NCBI GenBank assembly: GCA_027493445.1
Contig: JAOSKU010000001.1
Location: 3,492,822 to 3,556,821 of the forward strand
Source of the DNA: Thermoleophilia bacterium
Lineage (GTDB): Bacteria > Actinomycetota > Thermoleophilia > RBG-16-64-13
DNA length: 64,000 nucleotides
Reading direction: 5' to 3'
In this document: in pieces, positions 7,954 through 17,159 of the stretch
Position numbering within the stretch: the first letter of the stretch is position 1
How the letters are laid out: each line of letters opens with the position of its first letter
Made by a program: the position numbers and the translations under genes
The notes under the pieces: generated by a model
Databases searched by the model: none
Seen by the model: the letters and a program-made list of their open reading frames with translations, nothing else
What the model was told of the DNA's origin: nothing

Positions 7954-10678
7954 TGGGCGACGTGGCCTCGACACAGGCTCGGCCCGGCTTGGCCGATCGG
8001 GTCATGCCCCAGATACGGGAGCGGAGCTTCCTCCTCAAGCTCGCGCTGGTGGCCGTGCTCCTGGCGTGGCCTCTCGTGTACACGAGCCTCTACGGCATGA
8101 ACATGATGACCACAGCCGGTTTGTTCGCCATCCTCACCATGAGCGTCGGGCTGATCCTAGGACAGGCGGGCCAGCTTTCGTTCGGGCATGTCGCCTTCTA
8201 CGGGATGGGGGCGTACACGGTCTCCATACTCACGATCAACTACGACGTGAGCCCGCTGCTCGCCCTGGCCATCAGCCCCTTCGTCCCCGCCCTTATCGCC
8301 TTGATCATCGGGCGGCCCGTGCTGCGACTGAGGTACTTCTACCTGGCCCTGGCGACCATCGCCCTGGGACAGATCTTCCTGGTGCTCGTGCTCCAGCTGC
8401 GCAACATCACCGGCGGGGAGCACGGGATGGGCCCGATCCCGGCGCTGAGCGTGTTCGGCTTCGAGTTCGACTCCTACCTGGGCAAGTACTACCTCGTCTG
8501 GGTGTTTGTTCTCGCGATCCTGCTCCTCACTCAGCGGGCGCTGAAGTATCGGGTGGGCCGGGCTCTGAGAGCTCTGGCGACCAGTGAGATCGCCGCCTCG
8601 ACGCTGGGCGTGCGCACTGCCAATTGGAAGCTGCTCGCCTTCGTGGTAAGCGCGTTCTACGGGGGGTTGGCCGGCGGTCTTTTCGCCCTTGTGACCGGCG
8701 CGATCGGTCCAAACTCCTTCTCCTTCAACGCCGCTGTTCTCCCGGTGGTCATGATGCTCGTGGGCGGCGATCGGACATTGTGGGGCGGCGTCGTGGGCGC
8801 CATCGTGCTGACGTGGGTGGGGAACGGCTTCTCCAGCCTGCAGCAGTACAGCGGCGTAGTCTTCTCGATCATCATGGTGCTGCTGCTGATCTTTCTGCCC
8901 GCCGGCATCGCCGGCGGGCTCCGTCCGGAACAATGGGCCAGGTTGCGCGCCCTTTTCCGACCGGGGCGCAAGCCCGACGCGGTGGAGTGCGCGGTCGCCG
9001 CCGAGAGCGGCGCGTTGGTCGAGCAGTGCCAGACCCAAGTGGCCCTGGTCCCATCGCCCGGACCGCAGGCCCCGCTTCTCGGCCCTTCCGCGCCGGCCGA
9101 GGATCTCGCCGGAGCTCCGGGTTCTGCTCCCGCCACGGATCCCGGCGAGATGCTCCTGCGGGTAGACGGGCTATCGGTCGACTTCGGGGGCCTCAGGGCC
9201 GTCGCTGATGTGTCACTTTCAGTGAAGGAAGGGCAGATCGCCGCTCTGATTGGGCCTAACGGCGCCGGGAAGACGACGCTGTTCAACGCCGTCAGCCGCC
9301 TCCAGACCCTTTCCGCGGGCGGTCTATGGTTCGCCGGCCAGGACATCACGTCCATCACCCCGGCCGATGTTTCGCGGCTCGGTATGGCCCGGACCTTCCA
9401 GAACCTCCGCATCTTTCCCAACATGAGCGTCCTCGAGAATGTCTTGGTAGGCTGCCACCGCCATGAGCGGTCGGGGTTTTTCGCGACCGGTTTGGGCCTT
9501 CCTACTCAGCGGGCCGAGGAGCGCCGGTCGCGGGCACGGGCGATAGCCGCGCTCGAAACGGTAGGCATCGCCCGGGAGGCCGAAAAGCCTGCGGCAAGCC
9601 TCCCTTACGGCCGCCAGCGTCTGGTGGAGATCGCCCGCGCCGTGGCGTCGGAGCCGCGCCTGCTGCTGCTGGACGAGCCGGCGGCCGGCATGAACGCCGA
9701 GGAGCGGGAGTTCCTGGTGGGCCGAATCGCCGCCATACGGAACGCCGGCGTGACCGTGCTTCTGGTGGAGCACGACATCGAGCTCGTCATGGGCATCTCA
9801 GACATGGTGAGCGTGCTCGACTATGGGCTCCTCATCGCCCAAGGATTGCCGGAGGACGTGCGGTGCGACTCCGCGGTCATCGAGGCCTACCTGGGCGTGG
9901 ACCATGCCCAGGGGAGCGATCTCTGCGCCACGCGGGATCTAGACGGTTTTGAACCCGAGCCGATTCTCGTCGTCGACGGCCTCTCCACCTCATACGGCGT
10001 CATCGAGGCCTTGCGAGGCGTGTGTCTGGACGTGCGCCGGGGGAGGTGGTCGCCGTACTGGGAGCGAACGGAGCGGGAAAGACGACACTGCTGCGGACGC
10101 TCTCCGGCATCCTGCGCTCGAACGCCGGGACCGTCTCCTATCGGGGACGCGACATTACCCGGGTGGCTCCCGAGAAGATCACAGCGCGCGGCCTGTGCCA
10201 TGTGCCCGAGGGCCGGCAGCTCTTCCCCACGCTCTCGGTCGAGGACAACCTGCTTCTTGGAGCCTCCGGCCGCAAGAACGTAGCGGCCGAGCAACAAGAG
10301 GACCTCGCCTACGTGTGCGAGCTGTTCCCCATTCTCTCGGAGCGCCGCCATCAAGCGGCCGGCACGCTCTCCGGCGGCGAGCAGCAGATGCTGGCCATTG
10401 GCCGCGCCCTCATGGGGCGACCGGACCTCCTGCTTCTCGACGAGCCTTCCATGGGTCTCGCGCCCAGGGCGGTGGAGCGCATCTTCGAAGCGCTGGCGAA
10501 GCTGAACGAGCAGGGTCTTACCATGTTGATGGTCGAGCAGAACGCGGAGATGGCGCTCTCGGTCGCCCACCGCGCGGTCGTACTCCAGACGGGGAGCGTG
10601 GTCCTCTCCGGCAAGTCTACCGAGCTTCGACAGGATGATCGCGTGCGGGAATGCTACCTCGGCCGGGGCCGAGGATGA
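7953..10678 (+). CDS. LivM-LivG-LivF triple fusion: permease plus two ABC ATPases (one frameshift)
   Basis: One frame encodes LivM (about residues 1-330: TM segments, GLILGQAGQLSFGHVAFYGMGAY), an Ala/Pro-rich linker (about 340-395) and LivG (about 398-645: Walker A GPNGAGKT near 432, Walker B LLLLDEPA near 570). It runs without a stop into the LivF start (ILVVDGLSTSYGVIEALRGV). There the frame breaks at the G5 run 10039-10043; adding one G continues LivF through GANGAGKT, LSGGEQQ and LLLLDEPS to 10678. LivM-LivG fusions are known, but a single chain of about 908 residues with both ATPases is unusual. No separate start for LivF fits, because its conserved N-terminal residues are in the LivM-LivG frame. 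Confidence 0.85.
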
Positions 10679-10728
10679 GCTCTGCGCGATCAGAGCAGAA
10701 CGAGCGAAACGAACAAGGAGAAGGGGTC

Positions 10729-12003
10729 ATGCGGAAAAGTCACTGGATAGCGACGGTCTTGGTACTGCTTCTGGGCCTATCCCTGGTCGTCGCTGCCTGC
10801 GGCGGCGACGACGCCACGACCACGACGACGGCGCCGGCCTCTTCGGAGACCACTGCCCCGGCATCGTCGGAGACAACCGCACCCCAGTCGACCGAGCCCA
10901 TCAAAATAGGCCAGCTCGTCTCGCTCACCGGTACAGGGGCCGCCCCGGCTGCAGCCATCGTCGCAGCCGTCAAAGTGGAGGCCGAGTACATCAACGCCAA
11001 CGGCGGGGTCAACGGCCGGCCCATCGAGATCATCACCGAAGACGACAAATCCGACGTCTCGGCCGCCGTGGCCGCGGCTACCAAGCTGATCGACCAGGCG
11101 GGCGTCTCCGCCCTCATCGGCCCCTTCCCGCAGTACGTGGAGGCGGCCGCGCGCGACGTTGCCGAGAAGGCGGAGATAGTGGACGTGCTGTACATGCCGC
11201 CCACCCTCGACAGCTTGAAGATTACCGATGCCAAATGGGCCTTTCTCTGCACCGCCGGGCCCGACGCTCTGAATGACGCCCTGGTGAAGCTGGCCAAGGC
11301 TGAGGGCTACACGAACATCGTGAGCATCGCCGACAACCTGAGCATCCACCAGGAAACCCTGGAGCTACTGAAGGACAGCCTGCCGGCGGCGGGTATCAAC
11401 CTGACTGCTCTGAGCGACACCTGGACCCTCGAGGAGACCGACCTCGGTCCCATCTCCGCCAAGATCGCGGCGGCGGCCAAGAGCGCCAATCCCGATGCGC
11501 TGTTCATCCTCAGCAATCCGCTGCACGCTCCCGGCATCCAGAAGAATCTGCGCGGTCTTGGGGTCGAGACGCAGATCGTGGGCAGTCCGGCTGCGACGTC
11601 TCCGGCCATGTTCATGCAGGGACCGCAGGACGCCGAGGGCATGATCGCCATCGGTACTGGTACCGTGAACGCCTTCGCCCTGCCCGAGGACTTCCCTGGC
11701 CAGGCCAAGATGGTCGAGTTTGCTACCCGCTTCCAGGAGAAGACCGGCCAGCCGGCCGACTTCTACGCCGGCTTCGGGTACGACGCGCTGCATCTGTTGG
11801 TGGACGCCATGATCACCGCCGGGGGCGACGACAAGGCCGCGGTGCGCGACGCCCTGGAGAACACCACGAACTGGCAAGGGATGCAGGGTGTGTTCAACTA
11901 CTCGCCCACCGATCACGTCGGTATCCACGGCGGCCTGGCCCAGTGGAAGATCGCCAACGGGACCTTCGAGTTCATACGGGATCTGAACGCCGCCGGCATG
12001 TAG
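10729..12003 (+). CDS. ABC transporter substrate-binding lipoprotein (LivJ/K-like)
   Basis: ATG 10729 follows AAGGAGAAGG; upstream residues are not signal-like. A signal peptide ends in the lipobox VVAAC, then a Thr/Ser/Pro-rich spacer of about 35 residues precedes the type I periplasmic-binding fold (IKIGQLVSLTGTGA, then YINANGGVNGRPIEII). It is anchored outside the membrane and hands the solute to the LivH/LivMGF system directly upstream. The ligand cannot be read from sequence; neighbours suggest an aromatic or polyphenol-derived compound. Confidence 0.92.
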   Translation: MRKSHWIATVLVLLLGLSLVVAACGGDDATTTTTAPASSETTAPASSETTAPQSTEPIKIGQLVSLTGTGAAPAAAIVAAVKVEAEYINANGGVNGRPIEIITEDDKSDVSAAVAAATKLIDQAGVSALIGPFPQYVEAAARDVAEKAEIVDVLYMPPTLDSLKITDAKWAFLCTAGPDALNDALVKLAKAEGYTNIVSIADNLSIHQETLELLKDSLPAAGINLTALSDTWTLEETDLGPISAKIAAAAKSANPDALFILSNPLHAPGIQKNLRGLGVETQIVGSPAATSPAMFMQGPQDAEGMIAIGTGTVNAFALPEDFPGQAKMVEFATRFQEKTGQPADFYAGFGYDALHLLVDAMITAGGDDKAAVRDALENTTNWQGMQGVFNYSPTDHVGIHGGLAQWKIANGTFEFIRDLNAAGM

Positions 12004-12036
12004 CGGGAGGCACGTTGGCTCCCTTCGGGAGGTCGA

Positions 12037-12067
12037 GTGGGGCGGGGTCGGAACGACCCCGCCCCAC
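12037..12067 (+). terminator. Strong GC stem-loop after the binding-protein gene
   Basis: A 13-bp perfect stem (GTGGGGCGGGGTC / GACCCCGCCCCAC) around GGAAC, 33 bp after the stop. No U-run follows, so it may be a partial terminator or 3'-end stabiliser that sets the high ratio of binding protein to downstream enzymes. Confidence 0.6.
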
Positions 12068-12170
12068 GCAAGAGAACGCGCACGAGCACGTGCGCGTGCG
12101 CGAGGATTGCGCGGGAGGAGCGTCCGCTCCCCACCGCGACCTGATCGCCAACCGAGAAAGGGAGGAGTCC

Positions 12171-13172
12171 GTGGAGGAATTTGCGCTGCCGCCTATCCGG
12201 CGCATATCCTGCGAGGAAGGGTTCTCGACCTCTGAGGTCGTGGAGGCCTCCAGCAAGCTGTTCAATGCCGTCCCGTCGTGGGCCAGCGGGCCGATCGCAG
12301 GGGCGTTCATGGAGGACCTTCTGGACATCGGTGACGGGCGGATCGCCCGGATGGACGCCGACGGGGTGGGTGTGCAGATCCTCGCTCTGGCCGGCCCGGG
12401 TGTGCAGTCATTCGACCCGGCCACGGCCTTGAGCCTGGCTCAAACCGTCAACGACCGCTTGAGCGACGCCGTCAAGGCGCATCCGGATCGTCTGGTCGGA
12501 CTCGCCACGATGGCTCCCCAGGCCGCGGAGGCCTCGGCTCGTGAGCTCGAGCGCGCCGTGACCCGGCTCGGACTGAAGGGAGCGATGATCAGCGGGCATA
12601 CACATGGCGTCTACTTGGACGACGCCGGCGTGTGGCCCCTGTTCGAGGCCGCGGAAGCGCTTGATGCGCCCGTCTACATCCACCCGCGGGAGCCCTCACC
12701 GCAGCTGGCTGCGGCCGGCATCCCGGGATTCACCGTGAGCTGGGGATACGGGGTCGAGGCGGGGACGAACGCCCTGAGGTTGATCTCCGCGGGGGTCTTC
12801 GACCGCTTCCCCGGGCTCCGCGTGGTGCTCGGCCACCTGGGCGAGACCCTCCCCTATCTGCTCGGTCGCATGGACAACCGCTACCGGTGGGAGGCGTCCA
12901 CCTTCGCCCTCCCTCGCCTGCAACGTCTGCCCAGCGAGTACGCGCGAGACAACTTCGTCATCACCAGCAGCGGGATGAACTACCGAGCCCCGATGCGCGC
13001 GGCGCTCGACGCGCTCGGTCTGGAACGCGTCCTGTTCGCGGCTGATTATCCCTTCGAGGACCAGGCGCAGGCCGTCGCGGACATGGATGGCGTCATGGAC
13101 GACCTCGCCCTGGCGGTCGATGAGCGGCGCGCGATCTACCAATCCAACGCCGAGAGGGTTTTTGGGCTATGA
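12171..13172 (+). CDS. Amidohydrolase_2 family protein (ACMSD / resorcylate decarboxylase-like)
   Basis: GTG 12171 lies behind GGGAGGAG; 333 residues. TIM-barrel landmarks of the decarboxylase/hydrolase subfamily are present: VYIHPREP, the LGHLGETLPYLLGRMD segment and the Asp of FAADYPFED. The N-terminal metal motif of relatives (EEHF or HxH) reads SCEEGF here, so one histidine ligand is glycine. Relatives decarboxylate or hydrolyse ring acids through C-C bond cleavage. It overlaps the PhlG-like gene by 4 bp, which points to successive steps on the same compound. Confidence 0.85.
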   Translation: MEEFALPPIRRISCEEGFSTSEVVEASSKLFNAVPSWASGPIAGAFMEDLLDIGDGRIARMDADGVGVQILALAGPGVQSFDPATALSLAQTVNDRLSDAVKAHPDRLVGLATMAPQAAEASARELERAVTRLGLKGAMISGHTHGVYLDDAGVWPLFEAAEALDAPVYIHPREPSPQLAAAGIPGFTVSWGYGVEAGTNALRLISAGVFDRFPGLRVVLGHLGETLPYLLGRMDNRYRWEASTFALPRLQRLPSEYARDNFVITSSGMNYRAPMRAALDALGLERVLFAADYPFEDQAQAVADMDGVMDDLALAVDERRAIYQSNAERVFGL

Positions 13173-13999
13173 CTGCATCCGCTGGGCTGACGCCCGAAGA
13201 AGAGAGCAAGCCGTATGCTAAGTACTACTCGATGAGGCTTTCCGAGCCCGATGCCGGTCTCCTTGCGCAGCTCCGGCCGGAGAACCCCATCGATCCGGAG
13301 GCCGCGCTCGCCATCGAGGATCTCGACCGTCTCCTCGAGCCCGGCTATCTTCCTGTGGAGACAGGGTGGTGCGTGCTGCCCAATGGTGCAGGGTACGTCG
13401 CCGTGCACACCATCATGCCGGGGGTGACCGTGGAGATGGTGAACTGGTGGTTCGCCTGGCACGGTTTGGAAGCCCTGCGCTACAAGATTTGGTGGCCGAA
13501 AGGCCATCTGTCCGTCTCGGTGGGCGACGACGACCGGGCCAAGATCCTCGACCCGAACCTTCCGCTCACCGACAAGTTCCAGGGTCGGGTCCACACGGTG
13601 GTCGAGGACGTCGGCGTGGGGATCCAGACCATCGACATCCACTTCCTCCGCCCGGAGGACATGGGCTTCGACATGGAACGTTTCGTGGCTCCCAACGTGG
13701 GCACGGTCGTGGGCGGTTTTGGGTGGGCATCCACGGCCGGCGCGCCGCCGGACGCACCCCGGGAGCCGGCCGCGATGTGCCACTTCATCCGCGAGGTTCC
13801 CGGAGGGATCGAGTTTCGGACCCGTTTCTGGCTGGGCTACACGATTCGGGAGCGCGTGCCCGTCCTCCTGGTTCCTCCAGGAGTGAGCGTGCCACTCGAG
13901 GCGACCTGCGGACTCGCGCGTCACAACGTCGAGGAGTATTCGAACTTGCGGGTGCTGTTGCCGCTCATCTATGCCGAACAAGGGGGAGTGGTTGCCTGA
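13169..13999 (+). CDS. PhlG/phloretin hydrolase-like C-C hydrolase
   Basis: A 276-residue protein matching the DAPG-hydrolase (PhlG) family. It shows MVNWWFAWHGLEALRYKIW followed by PKGHLSV in the middle and CGLARHNVEEYSNL near the end, giving His and Glu residues where the family binds zinc. PhlG and phloretin hydrolase cleave the carbon-carbon bond between a phloroglucinol ring and an acyl chain. In this cluster it could split a dihydrochalcone or acyl-phenol made by the reductases downstream. ATG 13169 overlaps the amidohydrolase stop, and its own stop overlaps the SDR start. Confidence 0.82.
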   Translation: MTASAGLTPEEESKPYAKYYSMRLSEPDAGLLAQLRPENPIDPEAALAIEDLDRLLEPGYLPVETGWCVLPNGAGYVAVHTIMPGVTVEMVNWWFAWHGLEALRYKIWWPKGHLSVSVGDDDRAKILDPNLPLTDKFQGRVHTVVEDVGVGIQTIDIHFLRPEDMGFDMERFVAPNVGTVVGGFGWASTAGAPPDAPREPAAMCHFIREVPGGIEFRTRFWLGYTIRERVPVLLVPPGVSVPLEATCGLARHNVEEYSNLRVLLPLIYAEQGGVVA

Positions 14000-14763
14000 T
14001 GCGGGGGAAAGTCGCGATTGTGACCGGAGCCAGCCGGGGCATCGGCAAGGCCGTGGCCCTCGGCTTCGCCCGGGAGGGAGCGGCGGTCGTGGTGGCCGCC
14101 CGTAGCGAGACGGCTCCGCACGAGAAGCTGCCCGGGACCATCCACGAGACCGCGGCCCAGGTCGAGGCTCTGGGGGGTCGGGCCCTGGCGGTACGCTGCG
14201 ATGTCACTGACGAAGCAAGCGTCACGGCGATGGTAGAGAGGAGCCTTGGCGAGTTCGGACGGATCGACGTGCTGGTGAACAACGCCGCCGTGGACTTCGC
14301 CTACCCCGTTCTGGGAACGCCCGTCAAGCGCTGGGAGCTCGTACTGCGGGTCAACGTAACGGGCCCCTTTCTGTGCGCGCGTGCAGTCCTTCCGACCATG
14401 ATCCAGCAAGGTGGGGGCAGCATCATCAACATCTCGTCGCTGGCCGCGGCCGAGAGGGGCAGTGGCACCGTGGGCTACAGTGCCGCGTACGCAGCCTCGA
14501 AGGCCGCACTCGACCGTTTCACCTGGGCCCTGGCCGCCGAGGTCGGTCGCCACAACATTGCCGTCAACGCCCTCAAGCCTTCCCGAGTGATCGACACGGA
14601 GGGGATGCGCATGTGGGCGGACGAGGATGAGAGGATCGACTGGAGCTCGCCGGACCGAATGGTGGCCTGCGCCGTCTTCCTGGCCAGGCAGGACGCCCGC
14701 TCCGTCAGTGGGACGGTGGCCACCGACGAGGAGCTCGTCTCCTGGCACGGCCTGCACGCGTGA
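13999..14763 (+). CDS. Short-chain dehydrogenase/reductase
   Basis: A 254-residue classical SDR with cofactor motif TGASRGIG near residue 10, NNAAV, catalytic Ser in IINISSLAA and YxxxK as YAASK. The AAR after VVV favours NADP(H). The start overlaps the preceding TGA by one base, so it is translationally coupled to the PhlG-like gene. It probably acts on a keto or hydroxyl group of the cluster substrate; the exact reaction is unknown. Confidence 0.9.
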   Translation: MRGKVAIVTGASRGIGKAVALGFAREGAAVVVAARSETAPHEKLPGTIHETAAQVEALGGRALAVRCDVTDEASVTAMVERSLGEFGRIDVLVNNAAVDFAYPVLGTPVKRWELVLRVNVTGPFLCARAVLPTMIQQGGGSIINISSLAAAERGSGTVGYSAAYAASKAALDRFTWALAAEVGRHNIAVNALKPSRVIDTEGMRMWADEDERIDWSSPDRMVACAVFLARQDARSVSGTVATDEELVSWHGLHA

Positions 14764-14810
14764 GGGGCCGCGCGAACCTCGCGCTGTTCGCCGGCCGGAA
14801 GGGGGAGTGC

Positions 14811-15840
14811 ATGAAGGCAGCCTTGTATGAAGGCGTCCGGACGGTCCGGCTGGTCGATCGCCCTGTCCCGGTGGCCGGCCCGGGGGAGGCTGTGCTCCAG
14901 ATCCAATACTGCGGCATCTGCGGCACGGACATGCACGTGTACTTCGAAGGCCTCCTGCCTCCGGGGATCGTGCTCGGGCACGAGAATGTGGGCACGGTGG
15001 CGGAAGTGGGCCCGGGGGTGGAAGGATTCCAGGTCGGCGATCGAGTGGTAGCCGGACCTCCCGGACCGTGCGGGCGCTGCTACCAGTGTCTGCACGGGCG
15101 GCCGTCCATCTGTATCGACGGCTTCGAGCACACCAACGGGCTTCGGCGGGACGGCGGCATGGCCGAGTACATGCTGGTGAGGGACGCCGAGCAGATGTTG
15201 TTCTTGATCCCCGACGAGCTCTCCTTCGAGGATGCCGTCCTGGTCGATACCATGGCCACCGCCTACCGGGGGATCATCCAGTCGGCTTTCCGGCTGGGCG
15301 ACAACATCGTGGTGTCGGGCGCCGGGCCCATCGGGCTCTCGGCGATCCAATTCCTGCGGATCGGCGGGGCGCGACACATCACCGCCCTCGAGATCGTCGA
15401 CGCGAGAAAGGAACTCGCCCGGGAGTTGGGGGCCGACCTGGTGCTCGACCCGACTGAGCACGGCGACCGCCTGAGCGAGCGCATCATGGCTCTCCATGGG
15501 GGCGTGGGCGCCGATGTGGTGGTGGAGAGCGCGGGCGTCCCGCGTTCGTTCGAACTGTGCCTGACGCTCGCTCGGGCCGGAGGGCAGGTACTGAACCTGG
15601 GGGTGACCGAGCAGACGGCCGCCGTCGCGCCGGCCTTCATCGTCAGGAGAGAGCTGGATATCAAGTCCAGCCTGGGGTACGGGGGGGGAGGAGGTGGCCA
15701 AGTGTCTGTACTTTCTGTCGAGCGGCAGGTTCAGTACAAAAGGGTTGCTGTCCGACATCATCCCCCTAAGCGACCTCGTGGAGAGGGGTTTCCACAGGCT
15801 CGCCACGGACAAAACGCTGATCAAGGTGGCGGTGGCCCCT
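14811..15840 (+). CDS. Zinc-dependent medium-chain alcohol dehydrogenase (one frameshift, unclear stop)
   Basis: ATG 14811 follows GGGGGAG. The catalytic zinc region (CGICGTDMHVY, then GHEN) and the structural zinc cysteines (CGRCYQCLHGRPSIC) precede the Rossmann motif GAGPIG. A surplus G in the G8 run 15681-15688 breaks the frame. Removing it gives GYGGEEVAKCLYFLSSGR and a normal family C-terminus ending IKVAVAP at 15840. No stop follows there; the corrected frame runs on into the next gene, so the 3' end is either truncated by the repeat fragment beside it or carries a second error. Similar to threonine/sorbitol dehydrogenases; substrate unknown. Confidence 0.8.
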
Positions 15841-15919
15841 CGAACCGGGTCGTTCGACGAGGCCGCACCGGACCGCCCGAGCCGGGGAGGAAGCCGGCAA
15901 TCAGGAGGGCCTCGCGGCG

Positions 15920-15958
15920 CTCCTGCGGCGGCCAAGGCTTCGTTCTTGAAACGAGCTC
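15920..15958. repeat. Dispersed palindromic repeat, end fragment
   Basis: GCGGCGGCCAAGGCTTCGTT followed by CTTGAAACGAGCTC, the same terminal sequence as the copies ending at 7053 and 53414. Only this end is recognisable. It may have replaced the alcohol dehydrogenase stop region. Confidence 0.7.
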
Positions 15959-15985
15959 CAAGCGCGAACGTAGAGGAGGACCTTC

Positions 15986-16417
15986 ATGACCGACCCCACT
16001 CCGAGCGTGCAGCTCAAACCGCACCACGGCGGTATCAGCGTCCCCGACCTGGAGGCCTCCATCGCCTGGTACCGCGACATGCTAGGCTTCAGCCTGGAGA
16101 TAGTCATGGACATCCCCGAGGGGACCGGGCGCCTCGCCTTTCTGAAGAGCGGCGACTTCCGGGTGGAGCTCTTCGAGGTGCCCGGGGCCGCGCCCCTGCC
16201 CGACGATCGCCGGTACGTCGAGCGTGACATACGTACCCACGGCATGAAGCACATCTCCTACCTGGTGCGCGACGTCACTCGTCTGGTCGAGGACTTGCGG
16301 GCCAAAGGCGCCGACATCGTGTGGGACGTCCGGGAGCACGGGGGCATGAAAGCCGCCTTCATCCGGGACAACTCCGGTAATCTGGTGGAGCTTATGGAGA
16401 ACCCGGAGCTCTGGTAG
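15986..16417 (+). CDS. VOC (glyoxalase-fold) protein, epimerase/racemase-like
   Basis: 143 residues, ATG behind GAGGAGG. Two beta-alpha-beta-beta-beta modules: HHGGISVPDLEASIAWYRDM with VELFEVP, and GMKHISYLVRDVTRLVEDL with GNLVELMENPELW. The metal residues H (HHGGI), E (RVELFE), H (MKHIS) and E (LVELME) are all present. Methylmalonyl-CoA epimerase-like VOC proteins include dihydrodaidzein racemase of equol producers. Together with the OYE-like and fumarate-reductase-like genes downstream, a role as racemase of a reduced polyphenol is an attractive inference. Confidence 0.85.
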   Translation: MTDPTPSVQLKPHHGGISVPDLEASIAWYRDMLGFSLEIVMDIPEGTGRLAFLKSGDFRVELFEVPGAAPLPDDRRYVERDIRTHGMKHISYLVRDVTRLVEDLRAKGADIVWDVREHGGMKAAFIRDNSGNLVELMENPELW

Positions 16418-16527
16418 CCGGCTTTGCGGGCACAGTCGTAACCGCGACCCCGGCAGCAGGCGCTTGCAGGCCGAACCGGTGCACCGGCGCCGTGACGGTG
16501 GAGAAACGTCATGAGAAAGGGGTGGAC

Positions 16528-17159
16528 ATGGCAAGCCGACTTTCGGCGACGCTGGCTGATCTCGATGAGCGGGGGTGGATGCTCTCGTCGAGGAGCTCCT
16601 AAGGGACGGCACGGACCCTTCCTCGGTTCTGGCGGAGTGCCGGGAGGGCATGCGCCTTGTGGGCGAGCGCTACGAAGCGACCGACTACTACGTAAGCGAC
16701 CTCATGATGGCGAGCACCATCTTCAAGAAGGTGATAGCCCGGCTCGAGCCGTTGACCGCGGGGCAGGCGGCGGCCACGCGGGGCAAGGTGGTAGCGGGGA
16801 CCGTGAAGGGCGACATCCACGACATCGGCAAGGATCTGGTCGTTTCCACCCTCCGGGCCGCCGGCTATGACGTCACCGACCTGGGTATCAACGTCGAGCC
16901 GCGGGCCTTCGTGCAGACGCTCGAGGATACCGGAGCCAGTGTGCTGGCTCTTTCCGGGCTGCTCACCATTTCCTTCGACCCCATGAAGGAGACCGTGGAA
17001 GCGGTGGAGGCAGCCGGCCTGCGCCCGGGAGTGAAGATCATGCTGGGTGGCGGCCCGGTGACCGAGTCGGTGCGCGTCTATGCCGGGGCCGACGCCCTGG
17101 GAGCCGACCCTCCGGCGGCGGTGAGATTGGCCGACGGGTGGACAGAGGCGGCTCGATGA
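16528..17159 (+). CDS. Corrinoid (B12-binding) methyl-carrier protein (one frameshift)
   Basis: The product starts MASRLSATLADLDERG at ATG 16528. A base is missing in the G5 run 16571-16575, after which DALVEELLRDG continues. It has an MtaC/MtbC-type helical cap (about 1-90), then the B12-binding Rossmann domain with DIHDIG (lower axial His), SGLLTIS and GGGPV. About 210 residues, normal for corrinoid proteins of O-demethylases and methylamine systems. It overlaps the methyltransferase that follows by 3 bp. By family it accepts a methyl group from a methylated substrate as methyl-Co(III). Confidence 0.88.

Noticed and set aside
10039-10043. Programmed ribosomal frameshifting between LivG and LivF
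   Set aside because: The same kind of break occurs at many unrelated homopolymers, in both directions, so sequence error is simpler.
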